64,000 nt of DNA from Podocnemis expansa. Taxonomy: Eukaryota; Chordata; Testudines; Podocnemididae. The notes under the pieces were generated by a model. The model had not been told where the DNA came from and searched no databases. It was given only the letters and a program-made list of their open reading frames with translations. The stretch lies in assembly GCA_007922195.1 (NCBI GenBank), contig ML681989.1, forward strand, positions 50,026,893 to 50,090,892. Direction: 5' to 3'. A program made the translations under genes and the position numbers. This document shows positions 1 to 11,671 of the stretch, piece by piece; within the stretch, counting starts at the first letter, position 1, and each line of letters opens with the position of its first letter.

Positions 1-319
1 CCCCCTTCCTTATATGGTGCTAGAGCACCTTTTAGGTTACAGTGAGTAGGGTTATACTGTAAGTTAGGGTAATTGAGAATCCCCATTGTCCCCTAACCTG
101 CCCCACTCCACAAAGTCAAGTGCCACCCAACACTTCACTAAAAACACCATGACAAACACTGTGACAAGCATTATGTATATACCCCACCACTCACCCCACT
201 CCCATACCTGTTTTAATAAAGATTACCCCGTACCCACCCCCCGTGCAGTGATTGCCCCCCCCAAGGTCCTCAAATTTCTGAACCTGCTGGCAGGGTCACA
301 AATGAACTCATAAATATTC

Positions 320-424
320 ATGAGCCAATCCAGAACTCAAGTACTTTTTCAGAAAATTCCATGGCACACTTGCTTAGGCCTGATGGCACATCCATGTGCA
401 TGGCACACCAGTTGGGAACCACTG
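320..424. mobile_element. 3' end of a hAT-like DNA transposon
   Basis: The stretch ends in GTTGGGAACCACTG, whose reverse complement CAGTGGTTCCCAAC is the classic end of Charlie-type hAT elements in amniotes. The tandem phrases GGCACA and CATGGCACAC just before it also fit this group. I could not find a matching left end or an 8-bp target duplication, so the left limit is approximate and the copy may be truncated. Confidence 0.4.
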
Positions 425-695
425 GACAAGCAGCTGAATATGGGAGAGTTACACAGAAGAAGTAGAGCCAGGTGAGAACAGGCCTCAGATGGAAGAGATG
501 GGGGCCAGCCATGAGGCAGGGTTGTTTAACTTGCTAGGAAGCTAGCTACAGCATTAGTTAGCAGTTTGCTACAAAATGCAGAATTTAGTTAAAAGCATTA
601 ACCATCACAGCTTCCCAAAATGGGTTATTTTGCTACCGGGTGCTCTTTAATGAGAGCTTTAATTTTCTTGGTTATATTAAAGGAATTTACTTATT

Positions 696-830
696 TTAAT
701 ATCGCCATGGCCTGCAAATGAGATCATGCGGTCCTGAAATGGGTCTCATCTCTTTTTTGGTCACCCTATTTCCTTTTTCCTTGTAACAACCTTTTATGTA
801 CTTGAAAACCAGTATCACATCCCCCTGCAC
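696..830 (-). mobile_element. CR1 LINE remnant, post-RT region, part 1
   Basis: Minus-strand translation gives GDVILVFKYIKGCYKE, matching the conserved region after the reverse transcriptase domain of CR1 elements, where a GDLI.VFKYLKG motif is usual. The match stops abruptly at the 8-bp duplication that flanks the hAT element at 831 and resumes on its other side at 1345. Frames are broken, so this is a dead copy. Confidence 0.55.
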
Positions 831-1336
831 CAATGTTCCATGTAAGCTGCGTGGCCGCATGGCTGCGCAGCCCACCACAGCTCTCCAGTGGTGGGAAGGC
901 TGCCGGCCATGCAGGGCCGGCAGCCAGGATCCCGGCTGAGAGCTCCTCTGGATCTGGGAGTTATTAAAACTCCCACCCAGAGAACCTCTAACAGAGCATG
1001 CCCAGAATGTCTGAGCATGCTCCGTTAGTGCATCTCCAGCTGGAGGAGCTGTGGCTCAGCTGCACTTCTCCAGCAGCTGGGTAAGATTGCTGGGGAGGGG
1101 GCCAGGCTGGCTGGGGGGAATGAGTGGGGGTACAGGCTAGGGTGGGAGGAGGGGAGTTGGCTGGCTTGGGAGGGGCTTACGGGGGAAGTGGGGAGGTGGC
1201 GGCAGGATTGGGCCAGCGCAGAGGGGCAGCAGGATTAGGCCCACGGGGCAGCAGAATCGGGCCTGTGGGGGGGGGCAACCTGCGCAGTGAACAACATGAG
1301 TTGCTCAGCTGCCTCAGGGCCTTAGGGGGAACATTG
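831..1336. mobile_element. hAT-like MITE with 8-bp target duplication, inserted in CR1
   Basis: The element starts CAATGTTCC and ends GGAACATTG, a perfect 9-bp terminal inverted repeat. It is flanked by CCCTGCAC (823-830) and CCCCGCAC (1337-1344), which agree at 7 of 8 positions, as expected of an aged hAT duplication. The inside is GC-rich and has no transposase. CR1 sequence lies on both sides, so it is younger than that CR1 copy. Confidence 0.7.
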
Positions 1337-1344
1337 CCCCGCAC

Positions 1345-1835
1345 TGCCTTTTCTTTGCTACACTAAACAAACCCAATTTTTTAAATCTTCCCTTATAGGT
1401 CATATTTCCTAGACCTTTAATCATTTTTATTTCTCTTCTCTGGACTTTCTCTAATTTTTCCATATCTTTCCTGAAATGTGGGGCCCAGAACCGGATACAA
1501 TACTCCAGCTAAGGCCCTAATCAGCATGGAGTAGAGTGGAAAAAGTATGTCTTGTGTCTTGGTTATGACACTCCTGCTAATACATCTCACATTGGTGTTT
1601 GCTTTTTTTTCAACAGTGTTACACTGTTGACTGAAATTTATCTTCTGATGCATTCTTTTCTGCAGTATCCCTATCCTTCCTAGGAGGTCATTGCCCATTT
1701 TGTGTGTGTGCTACTGTTCCTTCCTAAGTGAAGTACCATACTTCTCATTTGTCCTTTTTGAATTTTATCCTGTTTACTTCAGACCATTTTGCCAATTTGT
1801 CCAGATCATTTTGAATTTTAATCCTATCCTCCAAA
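1345..1835 (-). mobile_element. CR1 LINE remnant, RT thumb region, part 2
   Basis: Reading the minus strand gives a segment close to LEYC..FWAPHFRKDMEKLE followed by KVQRR, a hallmark of the C-terminal part of the CR1 reverse transcriptase. The plus strand shows the matching antisense phrase GGGGCCCAGAACCGGATACA. Several stops and shifts interrupt the frame. Together with 696-830 it is one CR1 copy split by the hAT element. The right limit near 1835 is where similarity fades. Confidence 0.6.
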
Positions 1836-4420
1836 TGTCACTTAATCATGGTGGGCCTCAAGCACTGGCACACCTTGGTTCTGCCTGTTCTCTGCCTATA
1901 TTAAATAATAATTTACTCTCCTGAGAGCTGTGGTACCTGAGTCTAATACCAGTGCTTAAACTTCCCATGATGGTGTTGGTGATCTGTGGTATACAGGAGG
2001 TAAGACTGATTTATCTGGGGGTCCGTTCTGGCCTTAAGGTCTACAACTCTCTCACAATGACACCTGCAGTTCTGAATAGCTGGATTTCAATGCACATTAA
2101 GACTGAGTACATTTGCTAAAATAATGTTTAAGATTCTGGCTAAATGCAAAGAAATTCTGAGTTAATGTAAGCATGGACCCTGATATTATGGTAAACCTTC
2201 CTGACTCATATACAATCCCAGTGGAGCTGGTTAGCAAAAGGATCTGAGTTCTTGCTCCCACTCCCTTTCCTCAGAGGCTGACCTGACTGCGAGGAACCTT
2301 CTCACACTCTGCTGTGCCACAGGCCATCATTACCCAAACAAGGCTGGGCCCAGGATTCCTGGATGCAGGGCCATCCATGGTGGTGATGGGGGAAGAGTAT
2401 GAGTGGGGCAACTACCCTGAGCCCTCCAGTTTGGCAGGCCCCTTCCTGCCCCCCCCCACATGCTTTCAGTGCAAGCTGGTCCAGGAGTGGGGCAAGACCA
2501 GGAGCATGGGCCCTGGCATCTGGCCTAGGGCAGCCTCATCCCCCCAGTGTCTCCTGATTGGCCCTGGGCCTCACTCACAGCCATGCCTGGGGCTCAACTA
2601 CCAACTTTGTCATGGTCACTTAGGGCAGGGGCTGGGGTCCTCACTCCAGGGTGCTGTCTCTACACTGAGCACTCCCCTGACCCACTGATTTATGCCTCTA
2701 ATTTATTAAACACCAGACAACTAAAAACAATAAAGAAAAGATAAGAGCAATTACAGGCAAACACCCAGCACCACCCCGTAGGCAAAGGGGCACCACACAC
2801 GGCATCAGTAGGGTGTAAGGGATATTCACAGTCCCTTTCTCACAGGTCTCAGGCCTCTTGCCCAGGCCCTGGATGCACTGTGGTGATGCCACAGGTCAGA
2901 CACTTGCTTTGGTGGTGGCAACATACCCCCAAGCTCTAGACAGTTGAGCCATTCTCCCCAGCATCGAACCCATCAGGGTCATGATACCACGCCCAGTCTG
3001 GTCTGTAAGGCCTCTTGGCTGGTGGCATCTCTCTGCATCACGGCCTGCCCAGGGTCCCCCTCACTCTCTCTAGCTGCTCAGCCCCACTCTGCCTCAGCAC
3101 AACTGTGACTTGGCACTGCTCAGCTCTCAAGGATGCTCCTTGCAGCCTCTGATATTGCTGCTGTGGCCCTGCTCAGCTCAGTTCAGCTGAGATCCCTGGA
3201 CTGGGCTTCTTCTCTGGCCCCCCAGTTGCTGGCTGCTTTGTCCTTAACTCAGCCCCACTCTCTACTTAGGCAGCTCCAGCTCAAATGGACTGGAGAACAG
3301 GATCACCCTTCTGGCACCCTCATCGGCCTGCTCACCCTGTCAATCAGGCTGACCTGGTGTGTTGGCCTCTCCCTATTGACCCTAGGGACTATTTCAGGGT
3401 CCTCCTTCTTCGTCAGGCCTTCCCCTGTCCTTTAGTATTGAGAGATGCCAACCAAAAATAACCACTAAGTCTCAGTAAGTGGCCAGCAGTCCGCTTACAT
3501 TAAAGCTCCCACTCCATGGTTAACTCAGCAAACCGAATGCTGTTCCACAGCAAAAACTGATGCATACAAATGATAGCTGCATTGAAAAATGCTTGTCAAA
3601 GGAAAACAATTCTACCCAAACCATGTTTGGCAATAGCTTTCCAACACAGCTGTAGCATAAATTCCCTGTTCAGTTTGGAAAGGGATTTTCCAACATATTA
3701 GCTCAAACCATGCTATAAACTACCTTTCTGTGTGGCCTTTGAGCACAGTTTGTGGCCATGTCAGGTGTGAAAGCAAATCTTGTTTAAAAATGGCTTCAAA
3801 TGTGGCTAAAAGAGTGGAAAAACTCCTCTCTGCCTCAGAAACACTTTGTGCCAGCAGGCACTGCCCTTGCCAGATGCAAAGTCAGCCTAGCTAATCCCCC
3901 CAGGAAGCCACACTCTTGGGAGCATGCCAGGAAAGGAAGAGGCACAGTAGTGGTGTTCCTACACCAGTTCATAATAGCTGTCAGAATAGTTCACAGGGAC
4001 TCTTACTGTGAGGCCAACCCCTCTCCCTAGACTTCCAAGCCTGAGCTCCAACCCGAATCACAAATTCAAAGTGCTGGCTACAAAGATGCCAGCCAATTAT
4101 TTTTAGAACACAAGTATGAGGGGGGAGTCCTGCTAACATGGGCTTATCAGCTGAGACTGGGAGGCTCACTGCAAAATACTGTGTAGCCATAACTTTAGTG
4201 GCCTCCAGCGGTGCTGGGAGCAGAGTGGCACATGGAAGAATTCCTCATATACCAGATACAGGTGTAAGTTATGCAAGAGGTATGTTCTGGTGGCACCATA
4301 GTCTTCAGCTTGGTGGTACTGGGCTGCATGTATTTCAATAGCTTGGGTTAATTTTTGGAACTAATGTAGAATGGGACCCGTAAGTCATTTTTGCATTTAT
4401 AGGTTCCAGGTAGAATCACA
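1836..4420. other. No recognisable gene; GC-richer block at 2290-3440
   Basis: I see no gene here. From about 2290 to 3440 the DNA is pyrimidine-rich and GC-rich, with open frames of 80 to 124 codons that show no family motif. The phrase TTTATTAAAC near 2702 could be an antisense polyadenylation signal of a decayed LTR, but no paired LTR or target duplication is visible. The rest appears unique. Confidence 0.3.
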
Positions 4421-4928
4421 GGGTATTTCCACATGTATCTTTTAAATCAAAATAACAGTGGTTATTTTGATTTAAAAAAGATTAGGTCCACATGACGTTT
4501 TCTTGTTTCGAAACGACGAGCTCCGTCATTTTGAAACAAGAGACGTTATTTCGAAATAGCTTAAACCTCCTTTAATTCGAATCGTCTGTTGTTTCAAAAT
4601 GGTTATTTCAAAATAACACCGTTTGGACGTGTTATTTCAAAATAACTGTTATTTCAAATTAACACTTTTGCCCTTTTCCTTCCCAGGGTGCCTTCCTTTT
4701 TCTATATATTGGGTGGGGGCATGGTGCAGGGAGGGGGCCATCTTGCCACACCTCCCATGGTGCCCCTCTCCTGACTCAAAATAGCAAGTCCTGTGTCTGG
4801 ACTTGCTATTTCAATTTGAGGTTTCTGCTTATTTCGATTTAAGGTAATTCGAATTAAGGATTTTATTTTGAATTAACTTATTTTGATTTAACTTAAATCA
4901 AAATAAGCATGTGCGTGTGGACATAGCC
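4421..4928. mobile_element. Palindromic MITE (copy A, TTCGAA and AATTCGAATT types)
   Basis: Ends GGGTATTTCCACATG and GTGTGGACATAGCC are diverged forms of the shared terminus GGCTATGTCTACAC. The interior carries many copies of TTATTTCAAAATAA-like and AATTCGAATT-like palindromes. A central unique core of about 100 bp (CCTTCCCAGGGTGCC and TGGTGCCCCTC) recurs in inverted orientation in the copy at 40254. No coding capacity. The 3-bp flanks ACA and TAA no longer match. Confidence 0.65.
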
Positions 4929-5749
4929 TAAGAACTGGACATCTAGGCACTTTTGAAATATAACTAGGGACTTACCTGCATCTTTAATCACCTAAATGCC
5001 TTAAAAATATTCCCTTTCTCCCATCCTTTGTCTGGCTTGTCTAGTTAGATTCTAAGCTCTTCAGGGCTACTTGTCTCTCACTATGCTCTCTATCTATCTC
5101 ACCTAGCACAGTGAGTTCCATTTCTTGGCAAAGACTAAGCTCCATTATAATACAGGCAATAATAAAGAACTCAGATATTTTAACTAAGGTAGAGTGCATA
5201 AGTCACTTTCCTCAATTTTTTTTCACCAGAAGAGTCAAATATCATGTAAGTTCAATGTCCACTCAGTGCAGCTGATAAACACTGCAGCATCTTCTAGATC
5301 CAAAAGGCAACCAAAATTCCCCAACGTGGCCCTTGACATAGAGTAATAGCTAGCACATAAACCATTTTGCCTACAAACCATGCTCGTTTAAAGAATCTCA
5401 AGGTGAATGTCCCAAGGCAGATGCACCCAAAATCACTAGTTCCTTTTGAAAATCATACTCATGGAGTTCTTCCTCTCAGATGGAGCTAGCTGCTTCTCAA
5501 GGTAAGGTTAGAAGAACCTGGAAAGGATTAACTGAGACAAGAGCCCTCCAGAGTGTTGCATTTCACTGAGTTGTCTTCAAAAAGAGGCTTGAGAGGGAGA
5601 AATGGAAACGGCAGAAAGTGGAGGGAAACTCACCTTAAAGAGTGGCCTTCCCTAAGGTTGGGAGTAGGCATGGGCCTAGCCTGGCAGCCCTTCAGCTGTG
5701 ATAATGTTCGGACACCATGCAGTTTGGGCCCATTTCTAGTCGGGAGCAA

Positions 5750-5868
5750 GAAACATAGATTTAAGGTCAGAAGGGACCATCATGATCATCTAGGTCTAAC
5801 CTCCTTGCACATTGCAGGCCACAGAACCTCATCCTTCCATTTCTGTAACACACCCGTAACTTCTGGCT
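5750..5868 (-). mobile_element. CR1 LINE 3' end fragment
   Basis: The phrase AGGTCAGAAGGGACCATCA, then GATCATCTAGGTCTAACC, is the antisense of the CR1 3' untranslated region common in turtles. It ends immediately before the MITE at 5871, which probably inserted beside or into it. Confidence 0.65.
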
Positions 5869-5870
5869 GA

Positions 5871-6313
5871 GGCCACGTCTACACTGACAGTGCCAAAGCT
5901 ACTACTGTCAGATCCATCTTTCTGGATTGCCTTAGCAGTCAATTTAATATGTTAAGTAGATCTGGAAATCAACTTAGTAAAAACACCCCCTCAAGTGGTG
6001 CAGCGTAGTGAAGACACTTCACTGAAGGGGAGTTTAGGAAGTCAATGGGAGGTACGCAAACTACTCTGCGTAGCTTGTGTAACTCAGGTCAACTGCCGCC
6101 AAATTTTCGCAGCAGTGGAGACCAGACCTGAGTTACTGAAGTCCTCAAGTCATGATTCAAAGACTTCAAGGCACAGGACTAAAGGACATGGAGATAATAA
6201 AGATATGTCGAGTCAAGGACAATAAATCTGTGGATGTACCAAGTCAGCACACTCAGTGACTCATCATGGGGCTTGGGCTCTGGGATGAAAAATTGCTATG
6301 TAGACATTCAGGC
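5871..6313. mobile_element. Diverged MITE of the GGCTATGTCTACAC group
   Basis: The left end GGCCACGTCTACAC differs from the group terminus at a few positions, and the right end GTAGACATTCAGGC is a weaker inverted match. The inside has no clear palindrome array, and its right part resembles a different turtle MITE with GGGCTTGGGCTCTGG. It may be a composite of two old elements, and the right boundary is uncertain. Confidence 0.4.
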
Positions 6314-8491
6314 TCAGATCTGAGCCTGAACAGCTACACAGCATTTGTCAGCCCTCCAGGCCCAAGTCAGCTGACAATGGCCAGCCACTACCATTCTGTG
6401 GGTCTTTGATCCCTTGGAGTCTTGCCATTATTTGGAAAGCAGCCAAAGGGCATGAATTGTTAAGAAGTAAAAAAGTCCCCACAAAGGGCATTGCTGCCAC
6501 AGTAGCAGATTGAGAAATAAAAGTAGGTCAGAAAGGGAGACTACTTTTCCAGTCTGAGAGATGCTTCCTACTATTTTGAGACTTAGAGTGGGTGAACTGT
6601 GATTATAGGATAGTAATGTTATAATATTTCTTAATAATGCTTTCTAAGGACATTTCTGGCTTCTTCTGATGAGATATGGCAGAAATGGCCTGGGGGCAAA
6701 GGAGGGCTAAATTCAGAGCAAATTTTCATGAGAGAAGCTCAGTTGACAGCAGGTGGAGAGCCTGGTGCGTTCCAATAGTGGTAAGTGCAATAGAATACCT
6801 AGAACACTTGCCTGACTCAGTGATCATTCAGCTCCCCTACAGCATTCTTCACACATCCAGCACCAGTAAGACAGTACTCTTGGCATAGTGAGCTGAGACA
6901 GATAAGAGGCTGTTAAGCTGCTAGCAGAGCCAGGAGTGGGGGGCGGGGGGGAGAGGGGGAATCTTGCTGGCTCAGGGTATACAGGGGGATTTTAAAATCT
7001 ACAGGATAGAAAGTGAATAAGGCAGCTCAGAAGCAACATGTCTTAAGAGTTCTGCAAAGAAGAGACCATCTGAAGTTAATGCTCTGCTTTAGTGTGGGTC
7101 TGTGCTCCTCCTCAGTTATAACAGGTGAGTTCCCTAACTTGTGGGTCATAAGGGAGACCATCTTCCTCTCCCTGCCTGTTCAGTGTGGAATTAAGTGGCC
7201 TTTGAGCATGTGGCCAAATGTTGATCTTCCCTCTAGCTCATGAATCACAATTAGAGTTGGGTTCCTTCTTATAGCCTGGACTTAGGCACCTGCCTTTGAG
7301 AGAGAGGCAAGGTTTAGCACACACCCCTTTCATTGAATTCTCCCACTGGCTAGCCTAGGTGACTCCTGGCATGCTGCCTTTTTGGATCCCATGCTAAGGC
7401 ACCTATCTCTTCCCATTTATCATATAGGGACCTACATGCCTAACTCAGCTTTCAGAATCACCGTGTCATTCCTGTGATTGTCTAGTGCCTTAGCATTAGT
7501 CAGTTCACCATTGCAGCACCAAAGACCTTTGGTGGATCCAGCTCTAGGCAATTTGAAGGTGTTTTTCTCCCACCAACTGATTAACTACAAATTAAAATGT
7601 GATTTCGATAACATTGGTTCTGATGTAATAAGCTATTGGTTTGTGTCTCCTGGAAGAGATGGTGAATAGCTAGGGAATGTAATCCTCTTGGACCCAAGAC
7701 TGCTAGCTTGTTCAAATTTGTCTGAAGCACCATCCACAGGGGTCCAAACAGCATCACAATAATGTGTTATTTAATGTCTCAGGCTCTTCTATGCATATGC
7801 TTTTTTGCTCTCTCTTCACCCTGTTATTTTCTTTCACTAAATTGCAGTGGGCTGTTTCCCAGCACCTTTCCTCCAGCTGAGAGGGTGGGAGATTGAATAT
7901 GTCATCAGCTATTCAGTATAGTCTGTCTCTATTGGCATGAGGCCTAGGGATCCCAGAATGACCTTAGAATCAAATATCTCTGCCACTTCACTGAACTTCC
8001 CTGTCTGATAAACACCACTGCCAAAATACATGCTCCAAAAGAAGGCAAATTATGTAGGTGTAGGTCAGAGGGCATAGAGAGGAAAGGCACTGGTCAAGGA
8101 GAAATTCACCTGTCCCTCCCTAATTGTTTAAGAATCTTGCCCAATGGCTATGGTAGACTAGTATAGTGGTATTTCTTATAATTTACAGGTATGTGATAAT
8201 CTTGGTGAAATAACTCACTTGCTTAAAATACTTTAAATGTATTAGGCAAGAGTTCCATTAAATGCACCTTGAAGACAAAGCCGGAAAATACTTTGAAAAG
8301 GACACTGTCAGACCATTTAACTCAGAAACAGAACACACTTGTAAAGTGACTCTCAGTCAAAAGTGGACTTTTTACCCAAACTTCTTTTAAAATTAAATCA
8401 CTGCTGCTGCTAAGTCATTCCGTTCTTCTTTGATCATACTGCAGATCTGATACAAAACCAAAAACACCTGGCTTCCAAGCATGCCTGCTGG
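6314..8491. other. Mostly unique DNA, no gene identified
   Basis: No transposon family is obvious over most of this stretch. Two good splice-donor strings occur (GTGGTAAGTG near 6779 and ACAGGTGAGT near 7121), each preceded by a short open frame, but neither frame resembles a known protein and no partner exon with matching phase was found. I treat it as intergenic or intronic. Confidence 0.35.
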
Positions 8492-8815
8492 CAGTGCTAG
8501 ATTTAGGTACAAGCCAAGTAAGTCATGGCTTCGGGCCTCACATTATGATGGTCCTCTAAATATGTCAGGAATAACTAAGATTTATCTTCATTGAAATTGA
8601 TAATGTAAATAAGGCATTTTGCAAGATATATGTTTTATTTAGTCTTTTTCATTGCATCTTTGCCTGTGTATATATGCAAATACAATGGTTTAGCATTTAT
8701 TTTTTCATTACCCTTTCTGTTATAATGTAATACATTTTTTCTCTTAATTTTTTATGGTCAGGGCCTCTGAATCTTGATATAGCTTAGGGCCTCAGCATGT
8801 CTTAATCCAGCCCTG
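8492..8815. mobile_element. hAT-like MITE with 8-bp target duplication
   Basis: The ends CAGTGCTAGATTTAG and CTTAATCCAGCCCTG form a diverged inverted repeat. The flanks CCTGCTGG (8484-8491) and CCTGCTGT (8816-8823) agree at 7 of 8 bases. The interior is AT-rich, with no transposase frame. The 8-bp duplication and CAG start support a hAT origin. Confidence 0.7.
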
Positions 8816-9037
8816 CCTGCTGTGCTTTCTGTGAGTACACTGTGGTCGTAAGGCCCTGTCTAAACAGGGAGCTAATCATTCAGTACCACTGTGCATAGCT
8901 ATGTAACTGTGAGACGCTGTGCTTTGGTTTTTTGTTATCCCAGAGTTGCTGACTGCAGTCATCATTGCATCTCCCACCAATGGACCTGGTGAGGGATTCT
9001 ATCCAGATACAAGATGATGACTATTTATATAACTGTA

Positions 9038-9471
9038 GGCTATGTCTACACACACAGTTTTATTTCGAAATAAGTCCTTTTGAAATGACTTATTTCAAAA
9101 TAAAACCCTTATTTCGAAAGGGCTCATTTCGAAATAAGGAAAACCCCGCAATCGAAATGGCCGTTATTTAGAAAGGGATATTCCGAAATAACGCCAATTG
9201 GCCCATTGTTTCGAAAAGTTGTTTCGAAACAACAGATCTACACGGTGTTGTTTCAAAAGAACGGGTCTAAACGGTGTTATTTCGAAATATCCCTTCCGAA
9301 ATAATGGCCGTTTCAAAAACATCAAGGTTTTACTGTTTCAGAACGATGATTCTTATTTGGAAAGGACGGGATCCATCCTTTCGAAATAAGAAAACGTCGT
9401 GTAGACCTAATTTCTTTTATTTCGAAATAATGAGTGTTATTTCGAAATAAAAGTGCCGTGTAGACATAGCC
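9038..9471. mobile_element. Palindromic MITE (copy B, TTATTTCGAAATAA type)
   Basis: This is one of the best-preserved copies. It starts GGCTATGTCTACAC and ends GTGTAGACATAGCC, a near-perfect 14-bp inverted repeat. The interior repeatedly uses TTATTTCGAAATAA and half-site variants such as TTTCGAAA and TTATTTCAAAATAA, many of which differ only by CpG decay. Flanks GTA and ATA could be a 3-bp target duplication with one change. The open frames over it are repeat translations, not genes. Confidence 0.8.
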
Positions 9472-9799
9472 ATAGTTTCTAGTTGCAGACCAGGGCCCCA
9501 GTGTCCTATGGCAAGTTCTTGGTTCTGCACCCTTAAATATATGCTAGCTCTGCTTCTCAGGCAAGCCTTGTTCCAGGAGGCTATTTGAAATGGAGGCCCT
9601 TACAACATGAGGGGATACTCTCTGCTTTTACTCTAGGGAAGCTTTAAAAGTGATTTATTCTTCGTGAGTTGTTCTCCTTATTCTAAAATAAAAGTCAATA
9701 ATTTGCATGCTTATCAATCCAACAACCTGGAGATTTTAGGCAAATTATTCACTGCTCATATCTGCGTGTTCAAATATGTGCTGTCTGATTTGTATAAAT

Positions 9800-9935
9800 T
9801 CAGGGGTACTTGCCCGCTTACTCCCTTGGTCACCATAAACCTCTGCTTAACATGGAGAAGGTCCTGGGTTCAATTCCCAGGGGGTTGGACTTGATGATCT
9901 CATGAGGTCCCTTCCAGCCCTATGATTTGATTGAT
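9800..9935 (+). mobile_element. tRNA-like SINE with CR1-type tail
   Basis: The phrase GGTCCTGGGTTCAATTCCCA resembles a tRNA B-box. It is followed by GGGGTTGGACTTGATGATCT and GGTCCCTTCCAGCCC, the CR1 3' tail, and then a GATT microsatellite. This order fits a SINE mobilised by CR1. The 5' half is too diverged to define. Confidence 0.5.
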
Positions 9936-10424
9936 TGATTGATAAAGGCCTCCCTTCATCCACCCTACTTTCTCCTTCTCTGCATGTGAATTCCACCTAT
10001 ATCTCTCTCTTTTTGTTTCCTTTTAAGCCTTCTCCCTCTGGCTGGCTCCCCCCTATATGTCTCAGGTTTCCCTAGGTCTCTCCCCAATCTACTCCTCAGA
10101 ATCAAGGAGCACATTTCTTAAGATACTGCAGAACTCCAGAGGTGTGCTAAATTCTTGGCCTGAAGGACTTGCTTGCATCCTTTCAATTGTGAGTTCAAGA
10201 TAAATTCTCAATGACCAGGTAACCTAAGTGACACTAATAGATCAGTCCTACATGCTGACTTGAAGAGATAGGAAATTGTTTTCTAAAAAGTCTGTAACAG
10301 TGTTTTGTATTGTTTTCTAATGGGAGTTTTGTGTGGCTACACATATAAAGAAAAATTGTTGGTGGTGGTGGTGGCAGTTTGGTGTTAGTGTTGCTTAATC
10401 CAACACAGAGCTAGACAAAAGACA

Positions 10425-10530
10425 GCAGCTGATGTTCAGCTGGGTGAGAAACCCTGCTGGGGAATTTGTGACATCATTGATATCAAATAACAGTGATATA
10501 AATAGGCCACTGACGGGCTGGCTTGACAGT
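10425..10530 (+). promoter_or_regulatory. Candidate TATA promoter of the small two-exon gene
   Basis: A TATA box TATAAATAG lies at 10497-10505, so transcription would start near 10527-10535. Upstream are two CAGCTG E-boxes (within AGCAGCTGATGTTCAGCTGG) and TGACATCA near 10470, one base from a CRE. The ATG of the predicted exon is about 100 bp downstream. These motifs are seen directly; their activity is inference. Confidence 0.35.
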
Positions 10531-10630
10531 TGCTAGGTCTCCACCCTCTTTCCCTTGCATGAACTTGTAGTTCCCGTTAAAACTTCAGGCCTATTTAAGA
10601 GCTAGCTGGAAAATAACAGATGTTCTGCTA

Positions 10631-10719
10631 ATGACACTGAAAACCCTTGATTCACAGAGGTTCAAACCTTCCAATACCTCCTGGATGGAAGAACAAGCAA
10701 GTAACAGGAAGAATTTGAA
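10631..10719 (+). CDS. Putative coding exon 1 of a 63-residue microprotein
   Basis: This frame begins MTLKTLDSQR, continues FKPSNTSWMEEQ, and runs into a strong splice donor (TTTGAA then GTAAGTAC). It ends with two bases of a codon (AA), and the exon at 13623 begins with the G that completes a lysine codon. No upstream acceptor is needed if the TATA box at 10497 is the promoter. Two short upstream ATGs (10559, 10619) would give two- or three-codon frames. A second in-frame ATG at 10685 would give a 45-residue product. There is no signal peptide and no membrane segment. I do not recognise the family. It could be chance, or part of a longer transcript. Confidence 0.35.
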
Positions 10720-11671
10720 GTAAGTACTGGTTTCCCCAATGTGAAAAACAAAAATTCCCAGCAACAAACCCCTGCTGGCAATATCCTGCTTGCACTATTG
10801 TTTTAAAAGTCAAAAGAAAAAAAAAAAAAAAAGAAAAAAACCAAACCAGGCTAAACATTACATGTTTATCCATTGACCTGTGAAGAATAATACTGTAAAA
10901 CAGCAACAGAGTTTATTTCTCTGGTCCTGCCTCCATCCCTTTTAGCAAACAGTCCAATATCATCCTTAAAAGAAAAATGGAGATCAAAGAAAAATGTATA
11001 TCATCTCTCTTTCTGCATCACCTATTTCCCCCCCTCAAAACATTTTAGTTCCCCCTCCCCTGACTCCAGCACATTGCTAAATTAATTACCTTTATACAGC
11101 GTCTCACAGCATGGCTGAGCAATAATGAACAGATCCTCATGGCTCACATGCTGGCAGCTTTAAAAAAAAAAGACTTTTAATCAGCTGAATGGGCACAGGA
11201 GAAATTATCATAGGACGTGCATGTCAGCAGAGCCTAGATCCACACAAAGCATGAAGCTCTTTTGGTCTGGGCTCCACTTGGCCCGCAGAAAGAACTGCTT
11301 TTTCCAAGCAGTTCCCTGGAAAGGAATTAGTAGAAAGTTACCACCTGCATATTGCAGTCTACCATAGATCGCTCATCAGGCAAGCGAAATGGCTTGTAAA
11401 ACATCACAGCTTTTTTTTTTTCTTCTTTAAGGTCCATTATTCAACCTGAACGAGTCCAATAGAAGTAATTTTCCTATGCCCCCCTCCTCTACCAATCCAA
11501 GTTAAAGATAAGGGTGTTGTCTTGCTGCTGCTTATTTACTAGGAATTGATGGCAAAGATATGCTGTCACCCCAAAATTTCCTTATTCCTTTTAGGTTGTA
11601 AGCATGTTGGTGGTCGGGACTGTCATTTAGTCTGTGTTTGTGCTGGGTCTGACTCTGCTTGAGATCTCTAA

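Noticed and set aside
5480..5501. 22-bp micro-exon starting ATGGAGCTAGC between good splice signals
   Set aside because: The acceptor and the GTAAGG donor look fine, but such pairs arise by chance in 64 kb and no partner exon with matching phase was found.
7013..7126. Possible signal-peptide exon ending at ACAGGTGAGT
   Set aside because: The frame contains a hydrophobic stretch (LMLCFSVGLCSSS) before a good donor, but there is no clear start context, and no downstream exon continues it convincingly.
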